A stretch of 64,000 nt of DNA, taken from the NCBI GenBank assembly GCA_030913685.1, contig CP133187.1, forward strand, positions 744,001 to 808,000, in the 5' to 3' direction. This DNA is from Oscillospiraceae bacterium MB24-C1 (GTDB lineage: Bacteria; Bacillota; Clostridia; Oscillospirales; Ruminococcaceae). The position numbers and the translations under genes are program-made. Within the stretch, counting starts at the first letter, position 1; every line of letters begins with the position of its first letter. Below, piece after piece: positions 7,071-15,156 of the stretch. Below the pieces are notes generated by a model. The model was not told the DNA's origin. It made no database searches and saw only the letters and a program-made list of their open reading frames with translations.

Positions 7071-8152
7071 ATGGGAAAACGAACAAATACTGCCGTTTGG
7101 ATTAAAAAGCGAGGTCGCTGGAGAATTAACGTTCAAAAAGACGGGGAGCGCAAAAGTTTTTATAGTTCTAAGCCTGGGCGAACAGGACTGCGTGAGGCGA
7201 ACGCCAAGGCCGACGCGTGGCTGGATGAGAATGTCACCAGAAGTAACGAAAGATTATCTAAAATTTATAATGAATATCTTGCTGAGCAAAAGAAGGTATA
7301 TTCACAAGGTATGTATTTGCCACTTAATTCCCGATATACAACATGGATTGAACCAATGATCGGCAATGTGCGAGTAGAAAACCTCACCGAGCAGCACTTG
7401 CAACGTATTATTAATAGTGCTTACGCTGCTGGAAGGTCCCGCAAAACACTCATGAATCTACGAGCCGACTTAAGCGCATTCATGAAATATTTCCGCAAGT
7501 GCAAATATACCACGCTGTTACCAGAAAATATTACAATTCCTAAAGACGCAGAATTTAAAACTAAAAATATACTGCTACCCGCCGATCTTAAAAAGCTATT
7601 TTCCAGCAACAAGACTTTTTTGCGGGGTAAAGAAATTGAGGAAGAACTTGTATATGCCTTTCGCTTTCAAGTATTAACCGGCCTGCGCCCCGGAGAGCTT
7701 TTAGGCTTGGAATGGCCTGACATAGATTTGGATAATAAGTTGGTTCATATCCAACGTTCCATTAATAAATACGGTGAAACCACTAAGGGTAAAAATAAGT
7801 CGGCAAATAGAACCTTTGCATTAAGCAATATTGCAGCTGACGTTTTACGAGATCAGCGCACTTTGAATATGTTCGGGCGCGTGTTTGGCGATATTATACC
7901 CAAGTAATGTACGGGCAGCGCTGGCGCAAATACTGTGCGCATAACGGGATGAGTAAAACGACGCCTTACGAGCTACGCCACACCTTTGTTTCCGTTTCTG
8001 CCGAGATGCCAGAAGGCATGCTTCAAAAGCTGGTAGGACACACCACCAACATGGACAGTTTCGGCACATACGGACACGCTTACGATGATATGCGAAGAAA
8101 GACCGCCGAGAAATCAAATGAGATTTGGGAAAGTATTTTAAACGACAAATAA
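7071..8152 (+). pseudogene. int: Tyrosine recombinase (integrase), frameshifted
   Basis: ATG 7071 (AGGAGG eight bases upstream) opens a site-specific integrase of the phage/Tn916-like type: an arm-binding N-terminus (KKRGRWRINVQKDGERKSFY), a SAM-like core-binding domain at about residues 60-165, and a catalytic domain with the first Arg in TGLRPGELLGLEW. The frame stops at 7905-7907 after GDIIPK. The rest continues one frame over to 8152 with the HxxR box (ELRHTF), LVGHTT and the terminal Tyr region (FGTYGHAYDD). One extra C in the CCC tract near 7897 would restore GDIIPQVMYGQRW, so this is a one-base deletion or a homopolymer error. No slippery heptamer is present. Its end faces the 3' end of tRNA-Leu. 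Confidence 0.85.
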
Positions 8153-8182
8153 CTTAGTGGGTTACAAAGTGGGTTGTTTAGA

Positions 8183-8222
8183 AAACAAAAAAGACTCAGG
8201 AACGTGATTCCTAAGCCTTTTC
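8183..8222 (-). terminator. Terminator downstream of tRNA-Leu
   Basis: On the minus strand GGCTTAGGAATC and GTTCCTGAGTC pair and are followed by CTTTTTTG, just past the tRNA 3' end. It also lies in the 3' region of the convergent integrase gene. Confidence 0.55.
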
Positions 8223-8226
8223 TTTA

Positions 8227-8310
8227 TGGTGCGGTAGATGGGACTTGAACCCATACGTCTAGGACACACGCCCCTCAAACGTGCCTGTCTGCCGATTCCA
8301 GCACTACCGC
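8227..8310 (-). tRNA. tRNA-Leu (anticodon GAG)
   Basis: An 84-base class II tRNA with encoded CCA (8227-8229). The acceptor stem pairs GCGGTAG with CTACCGC, the T arm contains GGTTCAAGTCC, a long variable arm is present, and the anticodon loop is TTGAGGG, giving GAG (reads CUC/CUU). Its 3' end faces the integrase gene 75 bases away, so it is the probable attachment site of the element to the left. Confidence 0.95.
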
Positions 8311-8759
8311 ATTTCGAGCCGCCATTTTCAGCGGCGAGTATCATTGTATCAAACAAACTGCAAAATGTCAATGGATTTATGTAATAAATTTCGTCCTTTT
8401 TTTACAGCACTTGAGTAGATACAGCATATTCGTTTATTCATAAAAAAATGCTATTCAAACGCAATCACTCAGATGATAAAATGACCCTCTGTATAGATTC
8501 GTGTACAACCGCATATAATCAACTATTAAAATGTATGGGATGAAATTTTTTACATGCCATTGTGAAAAACACATGTTCTCAACATGATAGAAAAGCCAAA
8601 AAGCCATAGTTTTGTTGAAAACTCTGTTGAAAGTGTTAATTACTTTAAGTATAGCTTTGTATAAACGGAATATTTACACGTTATTAAAAATGTTGCACTT
8701 TGCAAAATGCTGCAAACGTAGTATAATAGCGTTACTCAATCATGTACAAGGAGAATACT
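8311..8759 (+). promoter_or_regulatory. Intergenic region with promoter of the SGNH operon
   Basis: About 450 AT-rich bases without an ORF. Near the right end TTGCAA at 8700-8705, a 16-base spacer and TATAAT at 8722-8727 form a good sigma-A promoter for the rightward operon beginning at 8760. The tRNA-Leu promoter must lie at the left edge but is not clear to me. Confidence 0.6.
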
Positions 8760-9713
8760 GTGAGCAGTAAAAAAATCCGGCGGTCCAAGCGCAAAAAAAG
8801 CGCTGTGGTACCGCTTATTATCGTTTCTTCAGCTGTCGCTTTTTCAGCTTTATTAGCTGGAATCTGGCAGCTCAATTCCCCCAAAATCGAAGTACTTTCA
8901 CCGCTTGTTCTCGATCCTTCGATCACCGGTCAGTATTCCTCAGTTTCATCAGAGGCCGGTTCGTCCTCAGGGCAACCTACTTCCAGTAGCATCGCACCCT
9001 CTTCAGGCACAGATGCCAGTAGTACAGCATCTTCAGGTGCTGAAGGCAACGCCTCCGCTTCATCTGAAATTGTTTCGGCATCGGCTCGCCCCTCCCCACA
9101 AAATCAAGCACTGCCAGAGCAGCCACGCGTAACCAGCACTTATTTTGACGATGCTGTTTTTATCGGGGATTCATTAACGGTCGGCATTAAGCACTATGAT
9201 GTCATGAGCAACACCACTGTTTTAGCCGCTACTGGCATCTCTCTTGAAAATATATTTACCAAACAGGCAATCAAACAGGATGGGCAAACGTTAACCATTC
9301 TGGACGCACTGGCTCAGCACCCCACAAAAAAAGTGTATATCATGCTAGGTGCCAACAGTCTACTTTCAAGCTTTGATTACCTGATTGAGCAGTACGAGCG
9401 TTTGGTCGACGAGGTGTTAAAGCGCACCGGCGATGATACCATCATCTACGTGCAGTCTGTTTTGCCGATCAATGAGCCGTTGTTTCATGTCAAATATGCA
9501 CCTAACACCACTACAAACGCGGATATCGACCGTTTTAATGAGATGCTTTGTACCATGGCGACAGAAAAAGGCGTTTATTACCTTGATGTGGCTTCGGTCT
9601 TCAAAGATGCAAATAATGCTATGCCCGAAAGCAACACCCCTGACGGTATGCATATCATTTCTTCGCAATATATTATCTGGTTCGATTACCTTAAAACACA
9701 CGCTTTATCATAA
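8760..9713 (+). CDS. SGNH/GDSL-family hydrolase, membrane-anchored
   Basis: GTG 8760 is preferred over ATG 8742 because AAGGAG at 8748-8753 lies between them. The 317-residue protein has a basic N-terminus, one membrane segment (about residues 18-38), a Ser/Ala-rich linker to about residue 125, and an outward-facing SGNH domain. Block I is FIGDSLTVG (nucleophile Ser), block III LGANS, and block V DGMHI with the catalytic Asp and His. Such enzymes remove or transfer acetyl groups on cell-surface polysaccharides. In Clostridia this type often sits with a DUF4358 lipoprotein and an MBOAT O-acyltransferase; the lipoprotein follows here, but no MBOAT gene is in the window. Confidence 0.85.
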   Translation: MSSKKIRRSKRKKSAVVPLIIVSSAVAFSALLAGIWQLNSPKIEVLSPLVLDPSITGQYSSVSSEAGSSSGQPTSSSIAPSSGTDASSTASSGAEGNASASSEIVSASARPSPQNQALPEQPRVTSTYFDDAVFIGDSLTVGIKHYDVMSNTTVLAATGISLENIFTKQAIKQDGQTLTILDALAQHPTKKVYIMLGANSLLSSFDYLIEQYERLVDEVLKRTGDDTIIYVQSVLPINEPLFHVKYAPNTTTNADIDRFNEMLCTMATEKGVYYLDVASVFKDANNAMPESNTPDGMHIISSQYIIWFDYLKTHALS

Positions 9714-9746
9714 CGTATAAACTGACAATAAAGGAGAAAGTTCTCG

Positions 9747-10214
9747 ATGAAAAAAATTATCGCAGCAGCATTATGCTGTATTATGCTATCTATCATGTTT
9801 GCCGGATGTGGTGCATCTAAAAAGGAATTAGACATGGATTCCCTTTCAACCGACGTGCTTTCAAAAGGCAGCTTTAATGATGAACTGATTCTGCTTTCAG
9901 ACAAGGTGGTCGGCGATTACTACGATCTTTCTTTTGAAGGACTGGACGAATATCGTGTTTATGTCTCATCCTCCAGTGCAACTGCAAGCGAATTTGCCCT
10001 GTTTAAATGTAGCAGTGATGCAGCGTTAAAGTCGGCTAAGGCCGCGGTAGAAGCAAGAATTTCAGACCAAATTTCAAACTATGAAAACTACCGCCCGGAC
10101 GAAAAATTCCGACTGGAGAACGCATTAATAGAAACTAACGGCAACTATCTACTACTTGTTGTGTCCGATAATAATGACACTATTCAAAAACTATTTAACG
10201 AAGCACTGAAATAA
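9747..10214 (+). CDS. DUF4358-type lipoprotein (155 aa)
   Basis: The ATG at 9747 follows AAAGGAG. The signal peptide ends in a lipobox (MFAGC), so the mature protein is lipid-anchored at about Cys 25. The remaining 130 residues (DELILLSDKVVGDYYDLSFE, then ARISDQISNYENYRPDE) resemble the DUF4358 family, which accompanies surface-polysaccharide acetylation genes in Firmicutes; its function is unknown. It is the second gene of an operon, 33 bases after the SGNH hydrolase. Confidence 0.75.
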   Translation: MKKIIAAALCCIMLSIMFAGCGASKKELDMDSLSTDVLSKGSFNDELILLSDKVVGDYYDLSFEGLDEYRVYVSSSSATASEFALFKCSSDAALKSAKAAVEARISDQISNYENYRPDEKFRLENALIETNGNYLLLVVSDNNDTIQKLFNEALK

Positions 10215-10241
10215 CTTCTTCTAGTAAAAAGGAGCCTCGCT

Positions 10242-10592
10242 ATGATTTTTGAATGCAGCGCGATCATTCTTGTCATCCTTATAATGTCGTTCATGTCGCT
10301 TGGCAAAAAAAGCGCCTGGAGCATCGCGATGCTGCCTCTGTTATTAGTCCCTGCCGGACATATTGCAGGCCTGTGGTTAAGTGAACCGATTGCCGGACTG
10401 CTACACATCACAGTGGTTGCTGCATGGATAGGCATTGACCTGTGTGTGTTGACGCTGACCTGTGTCTTACTTGGCATAATATCTTTAAATATTAAAAGCA
10501 CCCGCCTACGTGTCGGATATCTAAGCGTATGCGGTTTGTTTTCAGCCCTGCTCACCTGCGTACTAATCGTCAGATCAGTACTCACCACATAA
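10242..10592 (+). CDS. Small four-pass membrane protein (116 aa)
   Basis: The ATG at 10242 has AAAAGGAG in front, 27 bases after the lipoprotein gene. Four hydrophobic segments are visible (about residues 5-21, 27-46, 50-83, 92-113), joined by short loops, and almost the whole protein is in the membrane. No family is recognised. It is the last gene of the SGNH operon and ends in a strong bidirectional terminator. Co-transcription suggests a role in the same surface process, which is inference. Confidence 0.6.
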   Translation: MIFECSAIILVILIMSFMSLGKKSAWSIAMLPLLLVPAGHIAGLWLSEPIAGLLHITVVAAWIGIDLCVLTLTCVLLGIISLNIKSTRLRVGYLSVCGLFSALLTCVLIVRSVLTT

Positions 10593-10610
10593 AAAGCCTC
10601 AAAATGCAGT

Positions 10611-10660
10611 TTAGCATCCCGGTTACCAAATTAAGATTTTGGTAATCGGGATGCTTTTTA
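10611..10660. terminator. Bidirectional terminator between convergent genes
   Basis: AGCATCCCGGTTACCAAA and TTTTGGTAATCGGGATGCT form an almost perfect 18-base stem followed by TTTTTAG. Confidence 0.8.
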
Positions 10661-10695
10661 GTATCGACGGATAACCGCATTTGATAAACCATGCT

Positions 10696-11091
10696 TTAAC
10701 GATATCCGAAAAGTTTTCTTTGCAAAAGCTCGGAAAGTCTCATCATTGGGATGCAGAGCAGAAACCACAGCCCACAAAAGCTTAGGCACACCTGTCCCAA
10801 AACAGAAAATGGCATATCAGAATAATCCCACACCTGCCAGCCCAGAACTATGTTCACAATGACACCTATTACAAATTCCACAGTCGTTACCGATATCGCC
10901 CCTGCAATGCACTTTTTAAAGATCCCCCATTCTTTGCGTCTCGCATTGATACTGTAGATCAGCATAAAACACAATCCGCCTGCTATAGTCATGCTCCAAT
11001 GGGTATAACCGCGCCAGAGCGTCTCTAATAAACCATATCCCATCGCGCCCATCGTATATACTATTGAATACTCTGCTATAGTTGTGCGCAA
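10696..11091 (-). CDS. CmpB-like membrane protein (putative ABC-transporter type IV family)
   Basis: A 131-residue membrane protein with four hydrophobic segments and conserved-looking YGLLETLWRGYTHWSM near the N-terminus, then EFVIGVIVNIVLGWQVWDYS. This pattern fits the ABC_trans_CmpB (PF06541) family, abundant in Clostridia. Despite the name, a transport role is not demonstrated. The start ATG at 11091 is preceded by a GGGGAG-type site. Single-gene unit, convergent with the SGNH operon. Confidence 0.75.
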   Translation of the reverse strand: MRTTIAEYSIVYTMGAMGYGLLETLWRGYTHWSMTIAGGLCFMLIYSINARRKEWGIFKKCIAGAISVTTVEFVIGVIVNIVLGWQVWDYSDMPFSVLGQVCLSFCGLWFLLCIPMMRLSELLQRKLFGYR

Positions 11092-11219
11092 AGCAAATCT
11101 CCCCTTGATTAAATATTAAATGCTTTCTCATTATCCCCCGCTATCTTAAAGGTTTTCACTTAACCAATCAATAATTTCTGGCAATATAATGCCTTGAATA
11201 GTTTTTAGTTCTCATTTAA

Positions 11220-11235
11220 TTTTCATTAATGAAAA
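11220..11235. promoter_or_regulatory. Perfect 16-base palindrome, candidate operator
   Basis: TTTTCATTAATGAAAA is perfectly symmetrical and lies in the 313-base divergent region between the CmpB-like gene and the chorismate mutase gene. It might bind a dimeric repressor, but AT-rich palindromes also arise by chance. Confidence 0.3.
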
Positions 11236-11310
11236 CTCATTGCAATTTTTGTTGGTCAACAGTGCTGTTTTTTGCACCTTTCGTTATTTCAATACCAGTG
11301 CTTTTATCAA

Positions 11311-11340
11311 TTGACAACCAACTTGTACAAATTTTATAAT
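11311..11340 (+). promoter_or_regulatory. Promoter of the chorismate mutase gene
   Basis: TTGACA at 11311-11316, an 18-base spacer and TATAAT at 11335-11340. The expected transcript starts near 11347, just before the short ORF at 11363. Confidence 0.8.
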
Positions 11341-11362
11341 ATTAACATAAGGAACTAAGAAT

Positions 11363-11401
11363 ATGGGAACAGAAGAACAAAATCGCAGTAAAGAGGTGTA
11401 A
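11363..11401 (+). CDS. Possible 12-codon upstream ORF
   Basis: An ATG preceded by AAGGAAC encodes MGTEEQNRSKEV and stops 3 bases before the GTG of the chorismate mutase gene. The GAGGTG needed by that gene lies inside its last codons, so translation could be coupled. It contains no aromatic residues, so classical Phe/Tyr/Trp attenuation is not suggested. Confidence 0.3.
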   Translation: MGTEEQNRSKEV

Positions 11402-11404
11402 GTT

Positions 11405-11926
11405 GTGGACCTGGAGGTATTGCGCGCAGAGATTGACGGCGTGGACAGTCAGATTCTTACTTTGATTCTTAAACGTCGAACTCTTATTTCAGATGTTATA
11501 CGCTATAAAAAAGAACACAACCTGCCAGTGTTTGCGCCCGACCGTGAGGAGCAGGTACTCAAGCGCGTGGGCGATGTGGTAGGTCCCGACGTCATGATGC
11601 AAAGCGGCTTAAAGCTGCTATACGGCATTTTGATGGATATTTATAAATTCCATGAATATGAACAGTCGCCAAAGAACATCTCGGTTCCAACCGACGTGGG
11701 CGGCGCATCGGTTCGTGCTATTTTGCAAGATAAGCCGGGGGCTTTAAGCCGTTACTTGTCTCCGTTAGCGGCCGCAGAAGTCAATATCACCAATATTCGT
11801 TCTCAGTCTATGCCTGGCGGTAATCTATTGGTGGATATTGAGTTGGCCGGTAAGACTAACGATCCGACTTTTATCGCCGCATTAGCCGTGTTGGCTGATA
11901 CAGCGGAGAAGTTTACCCTAATATAA
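11405..11926 (+). CDS. Chorismate mutase (AroQ type) fused to an ACT domain
   Basis: A GTG start at 11405 with GAGGTG upstream gives 173 residues. Residues 1-85 are an AroQ helical mutase (LRAEIDGVDSQILTLILKRR, then APDREEQVLKRV), which converts chorismate to prephenate. Residues 100-173 are an ACT domain (AILQDKPGALSRYLSPLAAA, then NITNIRSQ), which in related enzymes binds Phe or other amino acids. The layout equals a PheA P-protein without its prephenate dehydratase domain. Prephenate would have to be taken up by separate PheA/TyrA enzymes, none in this window. Regulation by aromatic amino acids through the ACT domain is inferred. Single-gene unit with a clear promoter and terminator. Confidence 0.88.
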   Translation: MDLEVLRAEIDGVDSQILTLILKRRTLISDVIRYKKEHNLPVFAPDREEQVLKRVGDVVGPDVMMQSGLKLLYGILMDIYKFHEYEQSPKNISVPTDVGGASVRAILQDKPGALSRYLSPLAAAEVNITNIRSQSMPGGNLLVDIELAGKTNDPTFIAALAVLADTAEKFTLI

Positions 11927-11972
11927 AGCCAAAACCACTAAATGGTGCTTAATAGGTTTTAAACTTAATAGA

Positions 11973-12006
11973 AAATGCCCCGACAAAATTGTCGGGGCGT
12001 TTGGTT
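11973..12006. terminator. Terminator between chorismate mutase and TRAP genes
   Basis: TGCCCCGACAA and TTGTCGGGGCG with an AATT loop. T-rich on the + strand and A-rich on the left side, so it probably works in both directions. Confidence 0.8.
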
Positions 12007-12025
12007 TAAACAATCTAGTTAAGGT

Positions 12026-14002
12026 TTATGCCGCAATCTTCTTTTTAGAGACCTTAGCAAAAAAGAACAGGACTGCCATGACAGCAATACCAGCAAAGTT
12101 AGTCGGTGTGCCTGGCAGAACCAAACCTAAACCACCAGCTAACAGTAATAGTCTTTCGAGCATGTTCAGGTTCTTGAAATACCATCCCTGGAAGCCCATC
12201 GACATGGCAATAACGCCAAGCAGCGCTGTAACAAGGACATAAAGAATTTGAGCGCTTGAACCTTGCATCATAAATGCCGGGGTATAGCAGAATACAAAGG
12301 GCACAACAAACCCAGCAAACCCGACCTTACAGGCCTCAATGGCGGTGGTCATGGGGCTGCACTTGGCAATACCAGCACCCGCATACGCAGCCAGAGCAAC
12401 AGGGGGCGTAATAGCGGACAAGCAGGCAAAGTAGAATACAAACAGATGTGCAGTCAACATAGCCAGGCCCAGCTTAATGAGCGCGGGAGCCAAAATTGAC
12501 GCTGCAATAACATAGGCCGCCGTGGTAGGTAAGCCCATGCCAAGCACGATGCACGCCATGGCGGTAAACACAAGCGACATAAACAGGCTGCCGCCCGAAG
12601 CGGAGATCATCATATCGCCGAATACGACGCCGATACCGGTCAACGAAACCATCGAAACAACAATTCCGGCGCAGGCGCATCCGAGAACGATGGACATGGC
12701 GTTGAAGCCCGATTTTTTGAGAGAAGGAATTACATCTTTAAAAGTAAAACGCTTCTTCTTATCCAGCAGCATGATAAGCGGCACGCTGTAAATGGCAAAC
12801 AACGCCGCGCGAGAGGGCGAAAGCTGCGCGCCAAGCAAGCAGTAAACAAGAATGGCGATGATCAGCAGATAAATCCAGCCATCTTTAAGCACTTTTTTGG
12901 TGACAGGAATCTGATCCTCGGGGGTGGGTACAATGCCACCGCGCTCTGCCTGTGCAATAACTGAGAAAGCGCAACCGACAAAGTAGCAGACAGCAGGCAA
13001 CGTCGCGCACTTAACAATGGTCATGTAAGATTCTGCGGTGAATGCAACCATCAAGAACGCACCGGAACCCATAACAGGGGGAAGAATCTGTCCACCGGTT
13101 GAAGCGACCGCCTCAACACCGCCGGCAAATTCCGACTTATAGCCTCTCGATTTCATCAGCGGAATGGTAAAGGTACCAGTGCCGACCACGTTGGCAACAG
13201 CGGAACCATTGATGGTGCCCATCAGCGCAGATGCCATAACAGCCGACAGAGCCGGGCCACTCTTGATGCGTCCGGTTAGCGAGATGGCGATATCATTGAT
13301 AAAGCCGGAGCAGCCAGAGGCTTCAAGAAAAGCGCCGAACATAACAAACATAAAGATAACCGTTGCAGAAACCGTCAGGCACTGACCAAACAGGCCATCA
13401 CCCGCCACTGCGAGAAACTCAAAGATACGCTTGAAGCTATAGCCGCGATGCGCAATAGCCAGCGGCAGATGCGGACCTGCCAGCGCATAAGCGGTGAACA
13501 GCAGCGCCAGGCTGGGCAAAATCCAACCGAGCGAACGGCGAGAAGCCTCAATAACAATAACATATAGAATGCCGCCAGAGATAGAAGCCCAAATCGTAAC
13601 AATGCCCATGTTATCGTTCTGGGCAAGGCTTTCGACACGGCACATGTAAGTAGCAAACCATACGAGCGCAATCAGCGCAAGGTCAATAAAACGACAAATT
13701 GCACGGTATGCTTTGTTGTCTTTCAAAACTTTTGTAAAGATATTGTGATCAGCAAGCGGCATGGTAAGCAGCAATATAGTAATAGCAAAACACATATGGG
13801 TGCCGCGCTGACCGATTGCATCGAATAAACCAAACTGCGCTGTATAAAGGTGGAACAAGCTCATCACGATGGCAACTACTGAAGCCGCTTTTATAAACGG
13901 ATTCGCGCTACCCTCTTCAACAGCTTTCATAACAGCAAGATCGCTGTCCAAACTGGCTATGTCAATATCTGGAGCTGCATTGACATTTTCTTTTTTCGCC
14001 AT
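12026..14002 (-). CDS. TRAP transporter fused permease (TAXI type, DctQ-DctM fusion)
   Basis: Start moved from 14023 to the ATG at 14002 because AAGGAG lies directly before it. The 658-residue protein has a soluble N-terminus, then about 16-18 membrane segments: a DctQ-like part (residues to about 150) joined to a DctM-like part with the conserved Gly-rich stretches ASALMGTINGSAVANVVGTG and GMGLPTTAAYVIAASILAPA. TRAP transporters import organic acids using an ion gradient and a periplasmic-type binding protein, here the TAXI protein encoded upstream. The substrate cannot be read from the sequence; TAXI systems are linked to dicarboxylates, glutamate and other acids. It is the second gene of a two-gene operon. 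Confidence 0.92.
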   Translation of the reverse strand: MAKKENVNAAPDIDIASLDSDLAVMKAVEEGSANPFIKAASVVAIVMSLFHLYTAQFGLFDAIGQRGTHMCFAITILLLTMPLADHNIFTKVLKDNKAYRAICRFIDLALIALVWFATYMCRVESLAQNDNMGIVTIWASISGGILYVIVIEASRRSLGWILPSLALLFTAYALAGPHLPLAIAHRGYSFKRIFEFLAVAGDGLFGQCLTVSATVIFMFVMFGAFLEASGCSGFINDIAISLTGRIKSGPALSAVMASALMGTINGSAVANVVGTGTFTIPLMKSRGYKSEFAGGVEAVASTGGQILPPVMGSGAFLMVAFTAESYMTIVKCATLPAVCYFVGCAFSVIAQAERGGIVPTPEDQIPVTKKVLKDGWIYLLIIAILVYCLLGAQLSPSRAALFAIYSVPLIMLLDKKKRFTFKDVIPSLKKSGFNAMSIVLGCACAGIVVSMVSLTGIGVVFGDMMISASGGSLFMSLVFTAMACIVLGMGLPTTAAYVIAASILAPALIKLGLAMLTAHLFVFYFACLSAITPPVALAAYAGAGIAKCSPMTTAIEACKVGFAGFVVPFVFCYTPAFMMQGSSAQILYVLVTALLGVIAMSMGFQGWYFKNLNMLERLLLLAGGLGLVLPGTPTNFAGIAVMAVLFFFAKVSKKKIAA

Positions 14003-14049
14003 AAAAATCTCCTTAATCCTCAATTCTCAACTATTATGGGAAATCCGTT

Positions 14050-14083
14050 GATGCCGTCCGAAGCGCCTCGCTCCGGACGGCAT
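14050..14083 (-). promoter_or_regulatory. Intercistronic hairpin between TAXI binding protein and permease
   Basis: GATGCCGTCCG and CGGACGGCATC form a perfect 11-base stem in the 128-base gap between the two TRAP genes, with no T-run. It probably stabilises the upstream message or lowers permease expression, as is common between binding-protein and permease genes. Confidence 0.6.
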
Positions 14084-14130
14084 CTGACCTAATTAGGAAA
14101 TATTGTTTAGATTTTTAGGGTTGCAATAAC

Positions 14131-15156
14131 TTACTTGATAAGGCCAGCGTCCTTATAGTAAGCTTCGGCACCGGGATGCAGCGGAATGGGCAGGTCATTG
14201 CACATGAAAGCTGCGTCGGTCATAGCGGTCATAGCCGCATGTCCAGCAACCAGATCATCGGGATGGGTGTGCAGTGCTTCAGCCATTTTGCCGACAAGCT
14301 CATCGTCCATCGAAGCATTGACCGCTACGAGGCACTTAACGCCAAAGGTGGGGATATCCTCGGTCTGGTTGTTGTAGGTGCCCGCGGGGATAACAGCCTT
14401 GTAGTAAGAGCCGTTAGCAGCGATAACCTTATCAAGGGTCTCTTCCTTATAAGCAAGCAGGTGAGCAGCCTTGATGTTGGTCAGGTTGAGGAAACCACCG
14501 ACAGGAATACCAGCAAATGCGTGCGCAGCGTCATGAACGCCGTCGCCAACAGAGTCGGCACCTTCGGTCAGGCCAAGGTACTCAGCAGCGCTCGGGGTAA
14601 CGCCAGCAGCTTCAATGCCTGCGTTAGCAGCAATAGCAGTTGCGGAAGCAGACGGTCCGATGGCAAGCTTCTTGTCACCCAGATCCTCGATGTACTTCAG
14701 ATTAGAAGAATCGAGCACGATCCAGTTGGAAAGAGACGGATAGCAAGCTGCAAGCGCACGGATGTCTGCGCAGGCTTTGCCCTCAAACTTGCCGGTTCCG
14801 GAATAAGCCTGATAAGCGACGTCGCCTGCGATCATGCCGAGGTCGATTTCGCCAGCCTGAAGATTAACGGTATTTGCAGGGGAACCTGCAGAGGTCTCGG
14901 CATTCACCTTAACACCCTCAACATTGTCGTTGATAACTTTGGCGATGGTGCAGCCTACGGGGTACATCGTGCCGCCAGTATCAGCAGTACCGATGGTCAA
15001 GATGGTGGTTTTGCCGGAAGCCGGTGCAGACGAAGCAGGTGCAGCGGAAGACGCCGGTGCGGAAGAAGCTGCGGGCGCCGCGCTGGACGCACCGCCGCAA
15101 GCGGTTGCCACAAGAATCATGGTTAACGCCAATGCAATTACGGAAATTTTCTTCAT
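14131..15156 (-). CDS. TAXI-family TRAP transporter solute-binding lipoprotein
   Basis: ATG 15156 is chosen; GTG 15168 would overlap its own AGGAG. The signal peptide ends in a lipobox-like ATACG (Cys about 20), followed by an Ala/Ser/Pro linker to about residue 47 and a TAXI domain (TILTIGTADTGGTMYPVGCT, AGSPANTVNLQAGEIDLGMI, YPSLSNWIV). The mature protein is anchored outside the membrane and delivers a small anionic solute to the fused permease encoded downstream. Expression is probably higher than that of the permease because of the intervening hairpin. 341 residues is normal for the family. Confidence 0.92.
   Translation of the reverse strand: MKKISVIALALTMILVATACGGASSAAPAASSAPASSAAPASSAPASGKTTILTIGTADTGGTMYPVGCTIAKVINDNVEGVKVNAETSAGSPANTVNLQAGEIDLGMIAGDVAYQAYSGTGKFEGKACADIRALAACYPSLSNWIVLDSSNLKYIEDLGDKKLAIGPSASATAIAANAGIEAAGVTPSAAEYLGLTEGADSVGDGVHDAAHAFAGIPVGGFLNLTNIKAAHLLAYKEETLDKVIAANGSYYKAVIPAGTYNNQTEDIPTFGVKCLVAVNASMDDELVGKMAEALHTHPDDLVAGHAAMTAMTDAAFMCNDLPIPLHPGAEAYYKDAGLIK

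Noticed and set aside
7880-7910. Programmed -1 frameshift producing full-length integrase
   Set aside because: No X-XXY-YYZ slippery heptamer or downstream stem was found; a one-base loss in the C run explains it more simply.
14176-15126. Long rightward frame opposite the TAXI binding protein
   Set aside because: It mirrors the codon structure of the strongly supported leftward gene; the product has no recognisable fold and no ribosome site.
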